From the NCBI GenBank assembly GCA_019044685.2, contig JAGTXX020000016.1, positions 434,001 to 498,000 on the forward strand: a DNA stretch of 64,000 nt, in the 5' to 3' direction. The notes under the pieces are model-generated. The model worked only from the letters and a program-made list of their open reading frames with translations. It ran no database searches and was not told where the DNA came from. The position numbers were made by a program, and so were the translations under genes. Below, piece after piece: positions 10,160 through 21,404 of this stretch (its first letter is position 1; every line of letters begins with the position of its first letter). Origin of the DNA: Nannochloris sp. 'desiccata' (taxonomy: Eukaryota; Chlorophyta; Trebouxiophyceae; Chlorellales; Chlorellaceae).

Positions 10160-10981
10160 TTTAACTGTAAATTAATATCTAACTCAAGTAATATATGATT
10201 TGCGTGATAAATGAACATGATTTATCCTGATAAAATCGAAATTGCCAAAATTGATCCGAAAGGATTTGAAAATCTCTTCTCCAGTGGGGCTGGCTGGCTG
10301 GCTCCTTGTTTTCGAGTATGTAGTCTACACGTTATTAACTATAGAAACAACTCCGTACTAATCTCCTTTTGCCTACTGGCATAGGCTAACCCCTCTCTTA
10401 CTCTCCTACATAGGGGTGGCCTGAAGCCGCGGTGGTGGCTTCTCACGATCCCTCAAGTTACCCTGTTGGGGTGTTTTTTTTTTTCATTTTTTTTTTCATC
10501 ATACAGAGTATTTACAATGTCTACCTCATTATTTCTGCCTTCTGCTAGGCGATTCTGGGCACCAGGAAGATTGGAAAAAGATGAATAAATCCAGGAAGAA
10601 AGAAAAGTAAGAAATAAATGAGGAAAAAAGAGTTACCGACGCTACCGTCACCGGGCAAGGACCACGTTCTCCAGAGATAAGACGAGACCTTGCTGAGTGA
10701 GCAGGGGCTTTTCGGAAGGATCTCAGAATATAAAAAGATACGCTAGGTACTGTATTTGATAGATTCAGCGAGCGTAGATGTATAAAGAAAGACATAGAAG
10801 AGTGGATTTGTTTTTTCGATAGCCTTTGAAAAATTAGTTAGTTTTGAAAATTTGGGGCTCGAGTTTTGGAAAATTGAAGAGTTCTCGTAGATAACTCTCA
10901 TAAGTTTATATGAGTTTGATGTAGATCAGTGTCACGTCACTGTATAATAGATTATAGATAACCTATGAATCCCTAGACTCT
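10160..10981. other. Spacer holding a tiny gene and HUP 3' flank
   Basis: The only coding candidate is the three-exon ORF at 10211-10588. A (GGCT)n patch lies inside its first exon. Poly-T runs at 10473-10497 form its second intron. 10600-10981 is AT-rich 3' flank of the transporter gene, with no gene seen. Confidence 0.45.
10211..10588 (+). CDS. Possible 90-residue three-exon protein
   Basis: Predicted exons are 10211-10315, 10385-10470 and 10507-10588. They join in frame with donors GTATGT and GTGTTT and acceptors CATAG and ATACAG, giving 90 residues. The first exon reads MNMIYPDKIEIAKIDPKGFE, the second ends in a hydrophobic KPRWWLLTIPQVTLLG, and the third reads VFTMSTSLFLPSARRFWAPG and stops. 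The product would have one membrane helix (about residues 50-72) flanked by basic residues. The second intron would be only 36 bases. No family is recognised. A different acceptor choice (10413) breaks the final frame, which favours this model. Confidence 0.4.
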
Positions 10982-12788
10982 TTAAGAAATCTTTAAAAGG
11001 TCCGCTGCAGCATCCACAACAGTATCACCGACATCCTTGACAGCCTCTACCTTGTTGGCGGCGTCAGCTGCTTTACGGTCAGCAATCTGAGCTTTATCAC
11101 GAGCAATAATATCAGCGGCGACAGGGCCCATCAATTTACTCCAAAGCTTATGCCTAGCAAACTTGGCCTGGACGCGCTCGATAGGCAAACCTTTAGTCTC
11201 TGGTAATAAGAAGAAAACGAAGCAGGTCATCAACACGACAAAGCCAGCAAAGAACAGGAAGACACCCCATTGCATGGCGCACAGCATGGATAAGAAGCAC
11301 TGGCCAATAACAAAACTGAAGAAGAAATTAATGATTACGCAGGTTGCCATACCGGCAGCACGGGTCTCCAAAGATTGAATCTCGGAAGGTACCAACCATC
11401 CAAGAGGTCCCCAACTCCATGCAAAGCCCGTGACAAAGACAATGATTACGACCAGGACGCCGATGGCAACCCCAGAAGGTAAGTTGCTAGTATTGTACTT
11501 GGTGAACTCAACGCCCAAAACTACCGAAGTGATGACCATAGACACAAACATTTGAATTCCTCCTTCAAGCAACAAGGTACGACGACCAAGTTTATCGACG
11601 GTGAAAATTGCAACAAGCGTCGCTACGACATTGAAGCAGCCGATAATGACGGCGTTGAGTAAAGACGCTTCATGGCCAGAACCCAAAGAACTGAACAACA
11701 CAGGCACGTAAAACATGATGGAGTTAATTCCCGTGAACTGTTGGAAGAAACTGATGGCGATGGTGGTTATGAACATGGGTAAATATGCCTTGTCGAATTG
11801 ATATTTAAAAGACTGAATTGCGGTGACTTTCTTCGATTCTGCAGCGGCAGCTACGATATCAGAAAGTTCGCTGTCAATTTCAACAGTGCCCCGGAGTTTT
11901 TCTAAAACGGCACGACCAGAATCGTCGTAGCCACGCTCAATGAGAGAATTGGGCGATTCAGGAAGAAAGATACCACCAAGAAGCAAGACGATGGCGGGAA
12001 CAGCAGCGAGACCTAAAGATAAACGCCAGCCTTCCTCCCAATTGACGACAGCGTAGTTCACAAGCTGGGCAATTAAGATTCCAAGCGTAGTGAGCAATTG
12101 GAATAAGTTGTTCAACGCACCCCTCAGCTTGAAGGGCGCCATCTCTGAGAGATACAAAGGCACGGTTTGATTCGCACCTCCAATTCCAAAACCAAGGAAG
12201 ATACGGCCGATGATGAGCATGGTTAGATTCTCGGCAGCAGCGTTCAACGCAGAGCCAATTAAAAAGCATGTAGCAGAGCAGATCATGGTGAATTTACGAC
12301 CGAGTCTTCGAGTAGCATACGCAGCAGGCAAAGAAATGACCAATCCTGCCAAAAAGAGAGATGAAGTGAAGAGTTGGAGCTCAGCCGAGTTGTAGACGCA
12401 CCAAGGATCGGTGTTGCCTTGGTTCTCTATGTTGGCTTCGTAGACAGAGGGGAAGAATTTCTTCTGGAAGGCGGGCGTGGCTTCGACTCCGCCTGAATTA
12501 CAAGGAATATTTGATAAGTTAATTCTATGGATGATCTACCTTCAGAAACAAAACCTCCCACAAAAATCAGCAGGCAAGGACCCGATGGGAAAAAGATGTG
12601 TACTTCCGGCGACTTGTGCTGCAGAATAACTGACCTGTGACACCAAGGTCATACCCAAACAACAAACCACCGGATGCAGCGACGAGGCTGACCACAACCA
12701 CGTAGGAATTAAGTTTAGAATGATAATCTGCTGTGGGGATTCCTTGACTCGCATAGGAGCTCATAGCAACAGGCATCACTGTCGACAT
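10982..12788 (-). CDS. HUP: Hexose/H+ symporter, HUP/STP family
   Basis: Exons 12635-12788 and 12492-10982 encode 554 residues; the intron splits Gly 52 (LGVT-G-GVEATPAF). It is a twelve-helix major facilitator superfamily sugar porter. Visible marks are LLFGYDLGVTG in helix 1, RRLGRK after helix 2, GRIFLGFGIGGANQTVPLYL in helix 4, FLPESPNSLIERG in the central loop, QQFTGINSIMFYVPVLFSSL in helix 7, DKLGRR, and FLLPETKGLPIERVQAKFAR after helix 12. These match the Chlorella HUP proteins closely by eye. It would import glucose-type sugars across the plasma membrane with protons. The gene is divergent from topoisomerase III with a 461-base shared upstream region. Confidence 0.95.
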
Positions 12789-13249
12789 GATGTCTAAATC
12801 TTTTGTTTTGAATCTCTAATAGGGTTGTATAAAATTGGTTAAAGATAGAAGGAGGACGCGACCCCTGAGATGAGGTGCGTTGCCACGTCTGTATCGGAGG
12901 TTTTCTCAGCAGCAGCAACCCGTTGCAGGCGCCAACTTTATTGTTGTATAGTATTTTTCCTATTTATTCATATGCTCGAATTGGGTTTTACTCTCGAAGA
13001 GGTAGCAAAAAAAAGCATGGCGATCGGTTTTGCTGATTGCTCAGGGCGCAAAAGGAAGGACGTTCAAAATTGCTTAAAGGCTGTGCATTTCAAATCAGAT
13101 CGCATATTTCTAAGCTTCATACGCAGTATTGTGAAAGAGAAACAGTATACACAAAGTTCCCCATGAAGAAAATTACAATTTTGACCTGTTGATCAAAATT
13201 TGAATAGTTTTGATCCTATGGCGGTCTTTTGATTTAAATATTAGGCCCC
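12789..13249. other. Shared promoter region between HUP and TOP3
   Basis: Divergent spacer. The only plus ORF (12870-13166) has no family signal or clear exon structure. GTTGATCAAAATTTGAATAGTTTTGATC-like partial symmetry occurs at 13188-13215. No defined operator can be named. Confidence 0.4.
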
Positions 13250-15907
13250 ATGGTTCGGCCAATTACTGTGCTGAATGTTGCTGAGAAAAATAGCGTGGCG
13301 AAGGAAGTCACACGACTGCTTTGCAATGGAGGAAGGCCGCATGAACTGCAGTCATGGTAAGAGGCAGCAACGACTTTTTCAATTCTTATAGAGGCTTAAT
13401 TTTCGCATGAAACTTGATACACTTGTCGGAGAAGTGTCTCTCCTCTAAGGATATATATTCTAGCTTTGTCCCAAGCATTAGCCTCGTTTTCTGATAATGT
13501 AATCTTTTCAAGTTCCTCTTGCAGCGCAACATACTGCAAAAATTTCCAATTCCCTTTCACCTTGAACGGCCAGCACGCAGACATGATATTTTCTTCCGTA
13601 GCTGGCCATCTCTTGCAACTAGAATTCGAATCTCCCTACGACAAGTGGCATGGTTGTACCCCCAGCGATCTCTACTCCGCCCCTGTCAATAAACAAGTTT
13701 CCAAAGGAGAGGGCGAAAAAATCAAACGCAACTTGCAGCAATTGGCACGCCGAGCTCAATGGCTTGTTCTTTGGCTTGATTGTGATCGTGAAGGAGAAAA
13801 TATAGCCTTTGAAGTAATCCAAGTATGCACCGAGATCAATCCCAATCTCATCGTCAAGAGAGCTCGCTTTTCTGCTCTTATTTCCCGTGATATCTTCCAC
13901 GCAGTCAACAATTTAGTCGCTCCCAATGCAAATGAATCTGCTGCAGTAGATGCCCGCCAAGAGATCGATCTTCGAATAGGCTCTTCCTTCACCCGTCTCC
14001 AAACGCTGCTCCTTCAAGACGCTTTTGACTGGAGAGCTCATTTGCAAGAAGGAAGAGAACGCATGCTGCTTAGTTATGGCCCATGTCAATTCCCTACATT
14101 GGGTTTAATAGTCCAAAGAGAATGGGAGATTCAGGCGCACGTTTCTGAGCCATTTTGGACTATTAAAGTTAGCTACCGCTCTCCGGCAAATATCTCCCCA
14201 ATAGAGCGTTGTGAATTTTCTTGGCAGCGTGGGCGTTTATTCGATCAATTCACATCTGAAATGTATTATGGTATGTGCATGGAAAATCAAACGGCCACAG
14301 TGCTACGTGTGGAGGGCCAGCAACGAACTCGACGAGCTCCAGTCCCGCTATGCACTTTAGAAATGCAAAAGAAAGCAAGTCAAGCGCTTCGTTTATCTGG
14401 AGAACGCATCATGAAACTTGCAGAAGAGCTGTATCAAGGTGGGTATGTCTCTTACCCACGTACAGAAACCAATCAATTCGCTCAAGGCTATGATTTACAC
14501 GCTCTTGTAGCTGCCCAGGCCGACATCAATGCGCCGTGGTCTTCTTTTGCTCAGCGATTAACTCAAGGCGGGCAGTTCCGTTGGCCTCTAAGTGGCAATA
14601 AAGATGACGGTGCACATCCTCCTATTCACCCTACACGCCCCTTTTCTGGAGATAATGGCGAAAAAGCCAAGCTATATGAGTTTATCGTAAGACATTTTTT
14701 AGCCTGCTGTGCTCCGGACGCTCAAGGTCAAGAGACCAGAGTTACAATAGAAGTAGCAGGAGAAGGGTTTTCTGCCACAGGCTTAATGGTGACTGCACGT
14801 AATTGGCTGGATGTCTACCCCTATACAAACTGGGGTGGTGAAGGGACCTTGCCTTTGTTTCAACAGGGTCAAACTTTCCAGCCACAAGAAATCAAGCTAC
14901 ATAATGGTGCCACACAACCACCTCCTCGAATGCGAGAATCTGATCTCCTAGCTAAAATGGATACCTATGGTATTGGAACTGATGCTACTGTAGCTGATCA
15001 TATTGCCAAACAGTTAGAAAGAGGCTATGCAGTCAAAGACAATGGCACACAAACATTTGCGCCAACACCTCTTGGAGAGTCATTAATCTCTGCGTATAAA
15101 AAAATGGGTTTAGAGAATTTATGGATGCCTACTTTACGTGGTATTATTGAAAGGAATATTACTGCAGTAGCACGGGGTCAACGAAGTAAAGAGGAAGTGC
15201 TGGCAGAAGCAATAGAAGCCTTTTCGAATGATTTTTTAGCTGCAACCAGAAAGGCGGTGATCTTACAACAAGAGGTCCGCGACATCGTTTTTACTAGCGC
15301 AGGTGGTGGTATTAATGGCGATAATCACACTAATGGCAATATAGATGCGACAGGTGGATTTGTTTTTAACGCAGGGGGTGGTTTCGGAGGGAGCAACATT
15401 CCAACCAATGCACAGAGCCTCGGCCCTTGCCCAAGTTGCGGCACAGCACAAATGCTATTTATTCCCGCCCAAGATAACCGTGGCCCTATAGTACGGTGCA
15501 GTGCACATAGTCTGGTACACGATGTACGACGAGAATTCCCACCTAGGATTACCCAAGCTGCAAGCATCTCAGATGAAGTCTGTTCTTGTGGGAGACGGAA
15601 ACTTCGCCTTTCTTTTTCAAGAGCCTTGCTACCACCTCAATTTCAGCAGATGGCAGAAGCTATCTGCTGTGTCACGTGTGATAGACAATTAGGAGAATTA
15701 CTGAATTTGTTAGGACCTGTACGTGCACCTCCTAGGCAACAACAGCCAGCACCAGGAAGGGGTGGCGCTAGTACAGCAGCAGCTCGGGGTGGCGGCCGTG
15801 GTGCTGGTGGCAGAGGTACCTCTAGTAGAGGTGGCAGAGGAGGACGCAATACAAGTACGAGAGCCCGTGGTGGAGCTGCAGGGCGTCGTGGGAGAGGGGG
15901 AAACTAG
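13250..15907 (+). CDS. TOP3A: DNA topoisomerase III alpha
   Basis: Exons 13250-13356 and 13525-15907 encode 829 residues. Order: TOPRIM domain starting MVRPITVLNVAEKNSVAKEV, with WLDCDREGENIAFEVI holding the metal-binding DxD-E residues; the type IA core with ARQEIDLRIGSSFTRLQTLL and SYGPCQFPTLGLIVQ; and the active site SYPRTETNQF with catalytic Tyr about residue 346. GIGTDATVADHI, then a weak zinc-binding pair (GPCPSCG ... RCSAH, CSCGRRKL), follow. The tail is an RGG-rich stretch of about 60 residues (GGRGAGGRGTSSRGGRGG). TOP3 alpha works with a RecQ helicase and RMI1 to dissolve recombination intermediates. The RGG tail suggests RNA or protein binding, as in TOP3B, although the overall match is to TOP3A. 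Confidence 0.93.
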
Positions 15908-16124
15908 CTAGAAAGCTCCTTTCAGAAAAAATGCGTATCAATATTGACAGCATCAACCGCCGACAACTCTTTTATGCCCACTTTTGACTTTAAGTGTGTC
16001 TATTTGATAATTACAACCATGATAATACTGTTTTACTACTGCAGCGGAAATATAATATGTTATTTAATGTGTTTTAAACTCTTTTCTCTCTTTGTTAAAA
16101 AAAAAACGTTATCATTCTCGTTAT

Positions 16125-17243
16125 TTATTTTTTCTCCTTCTTGTCGCCCTTCTTTCCAGCACAGCACAGCGCAGCAGGCTTGGGCGCATAGAACTTCTTT
16201 GCTTGTTCCAACACAGTAAAGAACACACTTCCGCCCACACCAATCCAAATCACACGTGGCTGCCAACCACGCAGCAAAGCGCCAGCGCCTTCTTGCTTCA
16301 TAATTTGCGATGCACAATCAAACACATTTTTATATTGCCCCGAGCTTCCTTGGATCATTAATCGTGTTTTTAAGACATCCAACGGTGTAGTTACCAATCC
16401 CGTGACTGCACCAGCTGCAGCACCAAAGATGGAATGCTCCCCAGGATTCAAATCTCTCTCATCATCCAAGACTAAAGTTTTATAATTTTTTTTCAACTGT
16501 TCATAGGCAACAAATTCAATCGCGTCAAAGGGGAGATCACGAAGTAAGAAAGAGCCATATCCAGCAAAGATACCGCGAGCGCCTTCTTTAGCAATGATAG
16601 TACGTAATGCAGTGAATGCGTGTCGAAATTCCCCAGTTTGCATACGAGTCTTAACGACTTCGGTGGGTACACGGACAAAGGAGGATGCCAAGCCGGCAGC
16701 AACGCCCGCCGCAAGTGGGCCTAAGAAACTCTGATCAGGAGACACTTGAGCAGTGACGTATTGTTTGACGGGTTCGTAGACAGCCATGAAGATGGCAGAA
16801 GCAGGGGCGACGCCAGCAAGGTTGCCCCAGACCCCAGCGTACAAAGCACGACCGCCGCCAGCTTTGAGGAGAGCACCAAAACCGCCACCAGAACGCATTG
16901 CTTGAAGTCTGGTTTTGATGGTATCAATTGGGTAAAGAGCAGCTTCGACAGAGCATCCGGCAGTGGCTCCTGCAGCCAGGTTGCCAGCAGCAATGCGCCA
17001 ATTAGGTACGCCAGACGGGGCGGGAGCAGATTCACGGGCAGAGGCAATTGTGAATGTCGGAGCCTTGATTGGTGAGTTGGTAGACATTGTAGTGCTCGCA
17101 AACATAGGTCGAGAAGAACGCAGGTGGGATCCTGATGACAAAAGAGTGCGCTTCTTAGAAGAACGAGCACTCATCACATCAAGCTCAAAGTCCATCGATG
17201 GCAAAGCCTCTTGGCGGTGCGCCTTCAATTTAAAACCTCCCAT
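16125..17243 (-). CDS. SAMC: Plastid/mitochondrial S-adenosylmethionine carrier
   Basis: 372 residues in a single exon. An N-terminal extension of about 75 residues, rich in Ser and basic residues, is consistent with plastid targeting. Three mitochondrial-carrier repeats follow, each with the P-x-[DE]-x-x-K-x-R signature: YPIDTIKTRLQ, VPTEVVKTRMQ and TPLDVLKTRLM. GVWGNLAGVAPASAIFMAVYEP and FLLRDLPFDAIEFVAYEQL match the SAM carrier subgroup. It would exchange cytosolic SAM for S-adenosylhomocysteine, supplying organelle methyltransferases. The tail is Lys-rich with a CC pair. It is transcribed divergently from the PP2C gene. Confidence 0.9.
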   Translation of the reverse strand: MGGFKLKAHRQEALPSMDFELDVMSARSSKKRTLLSSGSHLRSSRPMFASTTMSTNSPIKAPTFTIASARESAPAPSGVPNWRIAAGNLAAGATAGCSVEAALYPIDTIKTRLQAMRSGGGFGALLKAGGGRALYAGVWGNLAGVAPASAIFMAVYEPVKQYVTAQVSPDQSFLGPLAAGVAAGLASSFVRVPTEVVKTRMQTGEFRHAFTALRTIIAKEGARGIFAGYGSFLLRDLPFDAIEFVAYEQLKKNYKTLVLDDERDLNPGEHSIFGAAAGAVTGLVTTPLDVLKTRLMIQGSSGQYKNVFDCASQIMKQEGAGALLRGWQPRVIWIGVGGSVFFTVLEQAKKFYAPKPAALCCAGKKGDKKEKK

Positions 17244-17697
17244 TTGAAGTCGTTTTCTCCCTAGTAATATAATGCTTTGGGGTGATGGATGTAGTATTTG
17301 ATCTGCATTGTTTTTCTTTATCTTTTATTTTGGGCACAGCACATAGCATGCAAGCCTGAAAAGCTGTCAAAATGAGCCTGCTCAAGGAATCGGCACATAT
17401 TGACATTTCGTTTGAATTTTTTTAAACCTAGTAGAACCCCGGCATAGGGCAAATATGAACTTAGAAAAGATTTTTCATGCGATCGTCTGATCAAGTAGAC
17501 TTACTCTTTCTTTCGCAAGGCAGCAGACGCGTAGCCACTCTGCGTTAAAGCATCACATGTAAGACTTACAGTTTCATGAACAAATCCGTGGCGTATCTTT
17601 TTATTTTCTAAAAAAACAGAAATTCTTAACTTCCACATCTCATCCCCGCCCCTTCCCGCTCACCCCTCTCTTCTTGTAGTTATAGAATTTTTACGAT
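17244..17697. other. Divergent spacer between SAMC and PP2C
   Basis: No gene. A pyrimidine-rich tract ending in cttgtag at about 17681 lies just before the PP2C ATG and looks like either a 5' UTR splice acceptor or an initiator region. Confidence 0.4.
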
Positions 17698-18900
17698 ATG
17701 GTCTTAGTCGGCTCTGCCACTGTACCTGGCTCGCGCTACGGTGCTCTCAACCAAGACTATGTTCTTACTGACGTCATGTACTCAGAAGCAGAGCTATGTC
17801 GCCTCCAACTACCTCAGTGCTTCATTGCTCTCGTCCTCGACGGCCACGGCATGCTCGGCGAAGTCTGTGCCCAAGAAGCAGCTGACGAGATGTTAACAGT
17901 ATTAAAAGCTTCTAAAATTAGAACCCATTCTTTAGCTTCATTAGGCGCGAAAGAAATAGAAAAAATCCTCGTAGAAACTTTCCACGCTGGGCACGGCGCG
18001 GCCTTGAAGCCTTATGATCAACCCCCTCGTACCTATAGCTACCCAAAACAAGCCCCAGAAGAACGTAGATACACCTTAACAAAGCACCATTCAGGTAATA
18101 TCTGCTATAGCCACCCCATTGGTGGACCTCGCTTATTAGAATTCGGAACCACGGCCACGGCTGTCCTCGTCCAAGGCCGCACTCTCGCTGTCGCGCATGC
18201 AGGGGATAGTTTAGTAGTTATAGGCCGTGAAGAAGGCGAAGACACCTATTCCGGTGAATACGTCACTGAAAGACATTCCGGGTCACACCAGGGGGAACGG
18301 CAAAGGTTAGAAAGTTACGCTGGGAAGAAAGTTAAAATCAGAGTCAATGATGGGTATATATCGGTCCCTTGTCCTAGTGGACCGATCGGAACGTTTTCTT
18401 TAGCGATGACACGTGCATTAGGGCATAAAATGATGTCAGACTATGGGGTTATCCCTACCCCTACAGTTACACTGCGTACTCTAGGTCCCCAGGACGTGTG
18501 TGTTATTGCCGCGTCAGATGGCGTCTGGGAAGGGCTGGACCCTGAGCAAGCTGTTCGAGAAGTTTGTGATTCAATGGCACAGGGTAGAGATGCAAATTCT
18601 GCAGCACAGGCGCTGTGTACGGATGCAGTAAAGCAGGTTATGGCTCTGGATAAGAGGATTAGGGCTGATAATACCACTGCTGCTTTGATTATTTTTGATG
18701 AAGTGATCGGAGAAGGAAATGAAGAACAGAAAATGGATGACGGCGGTGGCAGTGGTGGTGAAATAGAAGGAGGAGGCACTAAAAGGAAACATAATACTGC
18801 TAGTACTGCTGCGAATGAGAATGGGAATGGGAATAGTAATACATGTGAAGATATTGGTAAGATGTCTGATCCTGAAAGTTCCATAAATACGGGTGTTTGA
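17698..18900 (+). CDS. PP2C-type protein phosphatase
   Basis: 400 residues in one exon. PP2C motifs are in order: RYGALNQD (13-20), VLDGHGMLGE (Asp 48 and Gly 49, metal ligands), GTTATAVLVQG and VAHAGDSLVV (about 150-180), GTFSLAMTRALGHKMM, VIAASDGVWEGLD (metal-binding Asp, about 270) and RADNTTAALIIFDE. These give the two-metal Ser/Thr phosphatase core of PPM proteins. The last 70 residues (GGGSGGEIEGGG, Asn/Ser/Thr-rich) look disordered. No signal peptide or membrane helix is seen, so it is probably cytosolic or nuclear. The substrate cannot be inferred. Confidence 0.9.
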   Translation: MVLVGSATVPGSRYGALNQDYVLTDVMYSEAELCRLQLPQCFIALVLDGHGMLGEVCAQEAADEMLTVLKASKIRTHSLASLGAKEIEKILVETFHAGHGAALKPYDQPPRTYSYPKQAPEERRYTLTKHHSGNICYSHPIGGPRLLEFGTTATAVLVQGRTLAVAHAGDSLVVIGREEGEDTYSGEYVTERHSGSHQGERQRLESYAGKKVKIRVNDGYISVPCPSGPIGTFSLAMTRALGHKMMSDYGVIPTPTVTLRTLGPQDVCVIAASDGVWEGLDPEQAVREVCDSMAQGRDANSAAQALCTDAVKQVMALDKRIRADNTTAALIIFDEVIGEGNEEQKMDDGGGSGGEIEGGGTKRKHNTASTAANENGNGNSNTCEDIGKMSDPESSINTGV

Positions 18901-19067
18901 ACGCAAGTAAATAAGGAAAAAGTAAAAAAAGGAGAGCCATGGGGAAGCTATAGGCAGCCTTCCACGTCAGCCACAAAAAATTGATCGTTCGTTATATAAA
19001 GCTAATATATTGTAAGCTGTAGACATTATAAACAATACATTGATTTGTAAAATACAAACTAAGCACT

Positions 19068-19826
19068 ATGTTGAATACAAAGATCCTTCTTCCTCAAGAA
19101 ACAAGAGGGTCTCTCGCCAGCAGCAGAAGACTGTTTCAAAACTCAACCATGCCTAGAGCGACTCCTCTTTCCGCTAGACTACGTTTATCAATCAAACAAC
19201 AACAAATATCATGTTTTATTTCTATAGGCAAATCCCATAACGGCGTTCGCCGCCCTAAATCTAAACCTACCACTTCCCCACTGTCTTCACCTGGCGCTTT
19301 GAAGCAAAACGCTGCTCCTTCTTCTTCTAAAAGCAGCACCCAACCCACAGATCTTGAAGATTTGGTCCGTCGTCGGTATTTCGAAGATCTCTTCACTGGT
19401 GGTGACTACACTCTTGCTTCAAAAATATTAGACCCTGGCGTTATTCACCGGGATATGGTCAGAGATGAGCAATATTCAGGAGTCGAGGAAATTATTGAAT
19501 ATATGAGACAAATAAAACAAACCTACCCTTCATTTTTAGTCCGTGCCACTGAAATTGCCGCGTCTCCTGATGGGAATTCTATGTTTGTGGCCTTTGAAGG
19601 GCATGCTGCGGAAGGGATGCCGCTCTTCAGAGGTATAGATAGAATATATTTCACCACACAAAATGGTGATAGCGGTGGGGCGGAGAAGAAGATTAAAGAG
19701 GTTGATGTGTATAGAAGCAATTGGCAGGGCGCAAAGGGACATGCGCAAAGGAAATTAGAGATGGAGGAACAGTTGAGCAAAGAAGAACGTGACGCAGAGG
19801 AAAAAAGAAAGCATAAAAAGCGTTAA
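19068..19826 (+). CDS. SnoaL-like (NTF2-fold) protein, organelle-targeted
   Basis: 252 residues from the first ATG. Residues 1-95 are Ser/Arg/Pro-rich and disordered, typical of a transit peptide. A SnoaL-like domain follows: RRYFEDLFTGGDYTLASKIL, PGVIHRD, SGVEEIIEYMRQIKQTYPSF, VRATEIAASPDGNSMFVAFE and KEVDVYRSNW. The fold is a small cone-shaped pocket used by polyketide cyclases, isomerases and many uncharacterised plastid proteins. The C-terminus is a charged helix (KEERDAEEKRKHKKR). The next plus gene (20101-20950) is a second SnoaL-like protein with the same ending, so the two look like an old tandem duplication. Confidence 0.75.
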   Translation: MLNTKILLPQETRGSLASSRRLFQNSTMPRATPLSARLRLSIKQQQISCFISIGKSHNGVRRPKSKPTTSPLSSPGALKQNAAPSSSKSSTQPTDLEDLVRRRYFEDLFTGGDYTLASKILDPGVIHRDMVRDEQYSGVEEIIEYMRQIKQTYPSFLVRATEIAASPDGNSMFVAFEGHAAEGMPLFRGIDRIYFTTQNGDSGGAEKKIKEVDVYRSNWQGAKGHAQRKLEMEEQLSKEERDAEEKRKHKKR

Positions 19827-20100
19827 AATAAAAGAGCAGGTGGCGGCGGTGAGTTTGTGTTGACCATTTTTTGAGATTATGTTGTCGACTTTTTACCTTA
19901 GCGAGTACATAACGAGCATGCATATGCATAATATAGCGAATTAGATGTAAAACTTTAGCGGCGAGTAATCGAGAAGTACAGATGTGCAGATTTGGGTGTT
20001 CAACGGTTGGCACAATCTTTCAAAGCATGTCCACCGTGGCAGATATCTATATGATGTAGCCACGACACCTTGATCTGATGAAAACCTTAAATTTTATATT

Positions 20101-20950
20101 ATGATGAACTCTATGAGCATGGCGAGGTGCAGCCCTATGGGTGCTACCGCACGATTTTCAATCAAGAAAACACAATTTACTCCTAGCTTCGTGGTGCCCA
20201 AGAAGCACGTTGCTCGCCGTGCACCACACGCCGCAATGCAAGTAAAAGCTTTCAAAGAGAATAGCCAGCTCCAGGATTGGAGAGTTAAGGATATGGTCGA
20301 GGTACATGTTTGATCAATTTTGTTTCGTCGATGATGAGCTTCTCAGATCACTTCCGGGGTGCCTCTGAATGCAATCATGAATATGAGGCACTTACGGAAG
20401 AGCCGTTGCGGCGATTTAGATACCTATCAGCTTAAGGTTCTTCAAAACATATTCCTCATTCTCATCGCCACACCGCTCCCAACTTTTTTCCTTGCAGACC
20501 TGCCACAAATACTTCGTAGATTTCTTATCCAAAGGCGCCATCGACCTCGCTGAAGATCTTTTTGCTGACGACTGTGAACATGTCGACAACGTCTGGGATC
20601 CTGCTCACCCCACCGTCGGCCCTGCCGGTATGCGACACTATCTCAAAGATCTGAGAACCGCTTTTCCCGATTTCAATATAGAAATTCAAGAAATCGCCAC
20701 GTGTGATACGAACTCAGTCTGGGTTCTGTACGAAGGCTCTGCAACTGGTCTTGGGGAGTATCATGGCCACCGTGCGAGCCACCATACTTCAAATTTTAGC
20801 GGAATTAATATCGTCAAGTTTAATGCCGATAGAAGCAAAATAAGCCAAGTACAAGTATATCGGTCACCATTTGCTGAAGATAGAGAAGAATTGAAAGAAA
20901 AGGTGCCTGAAGGTGGATTCAGGGAGCTCCGCTTGAAGAGATTAGTTTAA
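20101..20950 (+). CDS. SnoaL-like (NTF2-fold) plastid protein
   Basis: Exons 20101-20301 and 20498-20950 encode 217 residues. The N-terminal 45 residues (MMNSMSMARCSPMGATARFS) resemble a plastid transit peptide with a possible cleavage near APHAAM. The domain reads CHKYFVDFLSKGAIDLAEDL, FADDCEHVDNVWDPAHPTVG, PAGMRHYLKDLRTAFPDFNI and IEIQEIATCDTNSVWVLYEG, and ends SQVQVYRSPF. It is shorter than its upstream paralog and lacks the long charged C-terminal helix. The function is not known from the sequence; SnoaL-like proteins of this size are common in algal plastids. Confidence 0.78.
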
Positions 20951-21404
20951 AAAGACAATCAGATTCGTAAGAGTAATAGAGGTTCTCTGTTCTTTTAGTG
21001 AAGACTATTTTTAGTGAAGACTATTCTATCGTACCAGAGAATAGTAGGTGGGACCAACTGTTCTTCCCGTTTTTTCCCTTCTAAACTTCATGATATCTCT
21101 CTCAGGTAAATTGTGCATCTAATTAAATCTTCAAATAATCAAACGAATGAAGAAAAGAGCAAGGTTGCTACCTGTAAACGTCAATCAATCAAGGCAATAC
21201 AATTTGCAAGGTCGAGTAAAGGCATCATCGTCAAAGTAGGCTGGGTGAATCTTGAAAGGAGAGAATATAAAACCTTAACCTCAAATATAAGTATGTAAAC
21301 CGGTCTAATGATGCATATTGCATCTATTGTAATATTAAAAAAACAATCAAAATGCCGTCCTATACCGCTATGATAATAACTATGATACACCCAAGGAGAA
21401 TCTA
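20951..21404. other. Convergent spacer
   Basis: 3' flanks of the second SnoaL gene and the minus-strand helicase. It holds a perfect 16-base tandem duplication at 20993-21024. ORFs here (plus 21113-21298, minus 21181-21390) have no family signal. Confidence 0.5.
20993..21024 (+). repeat. Perfect 16-base tandem duplication
   Basis: The unit TTTTAGTGAAGACTAT occurs twice back to back just downstream of the SnoaL stop codon. It is a simple local duplication in the 3' UTR. Confidence 0.9.

Noticed and set aside
12870..13166. 98-codon plus ORF upstream of TOP3
   Set aside because: Sits in a divergent promoter region, no domain, and does not splice to the TOP3 start.
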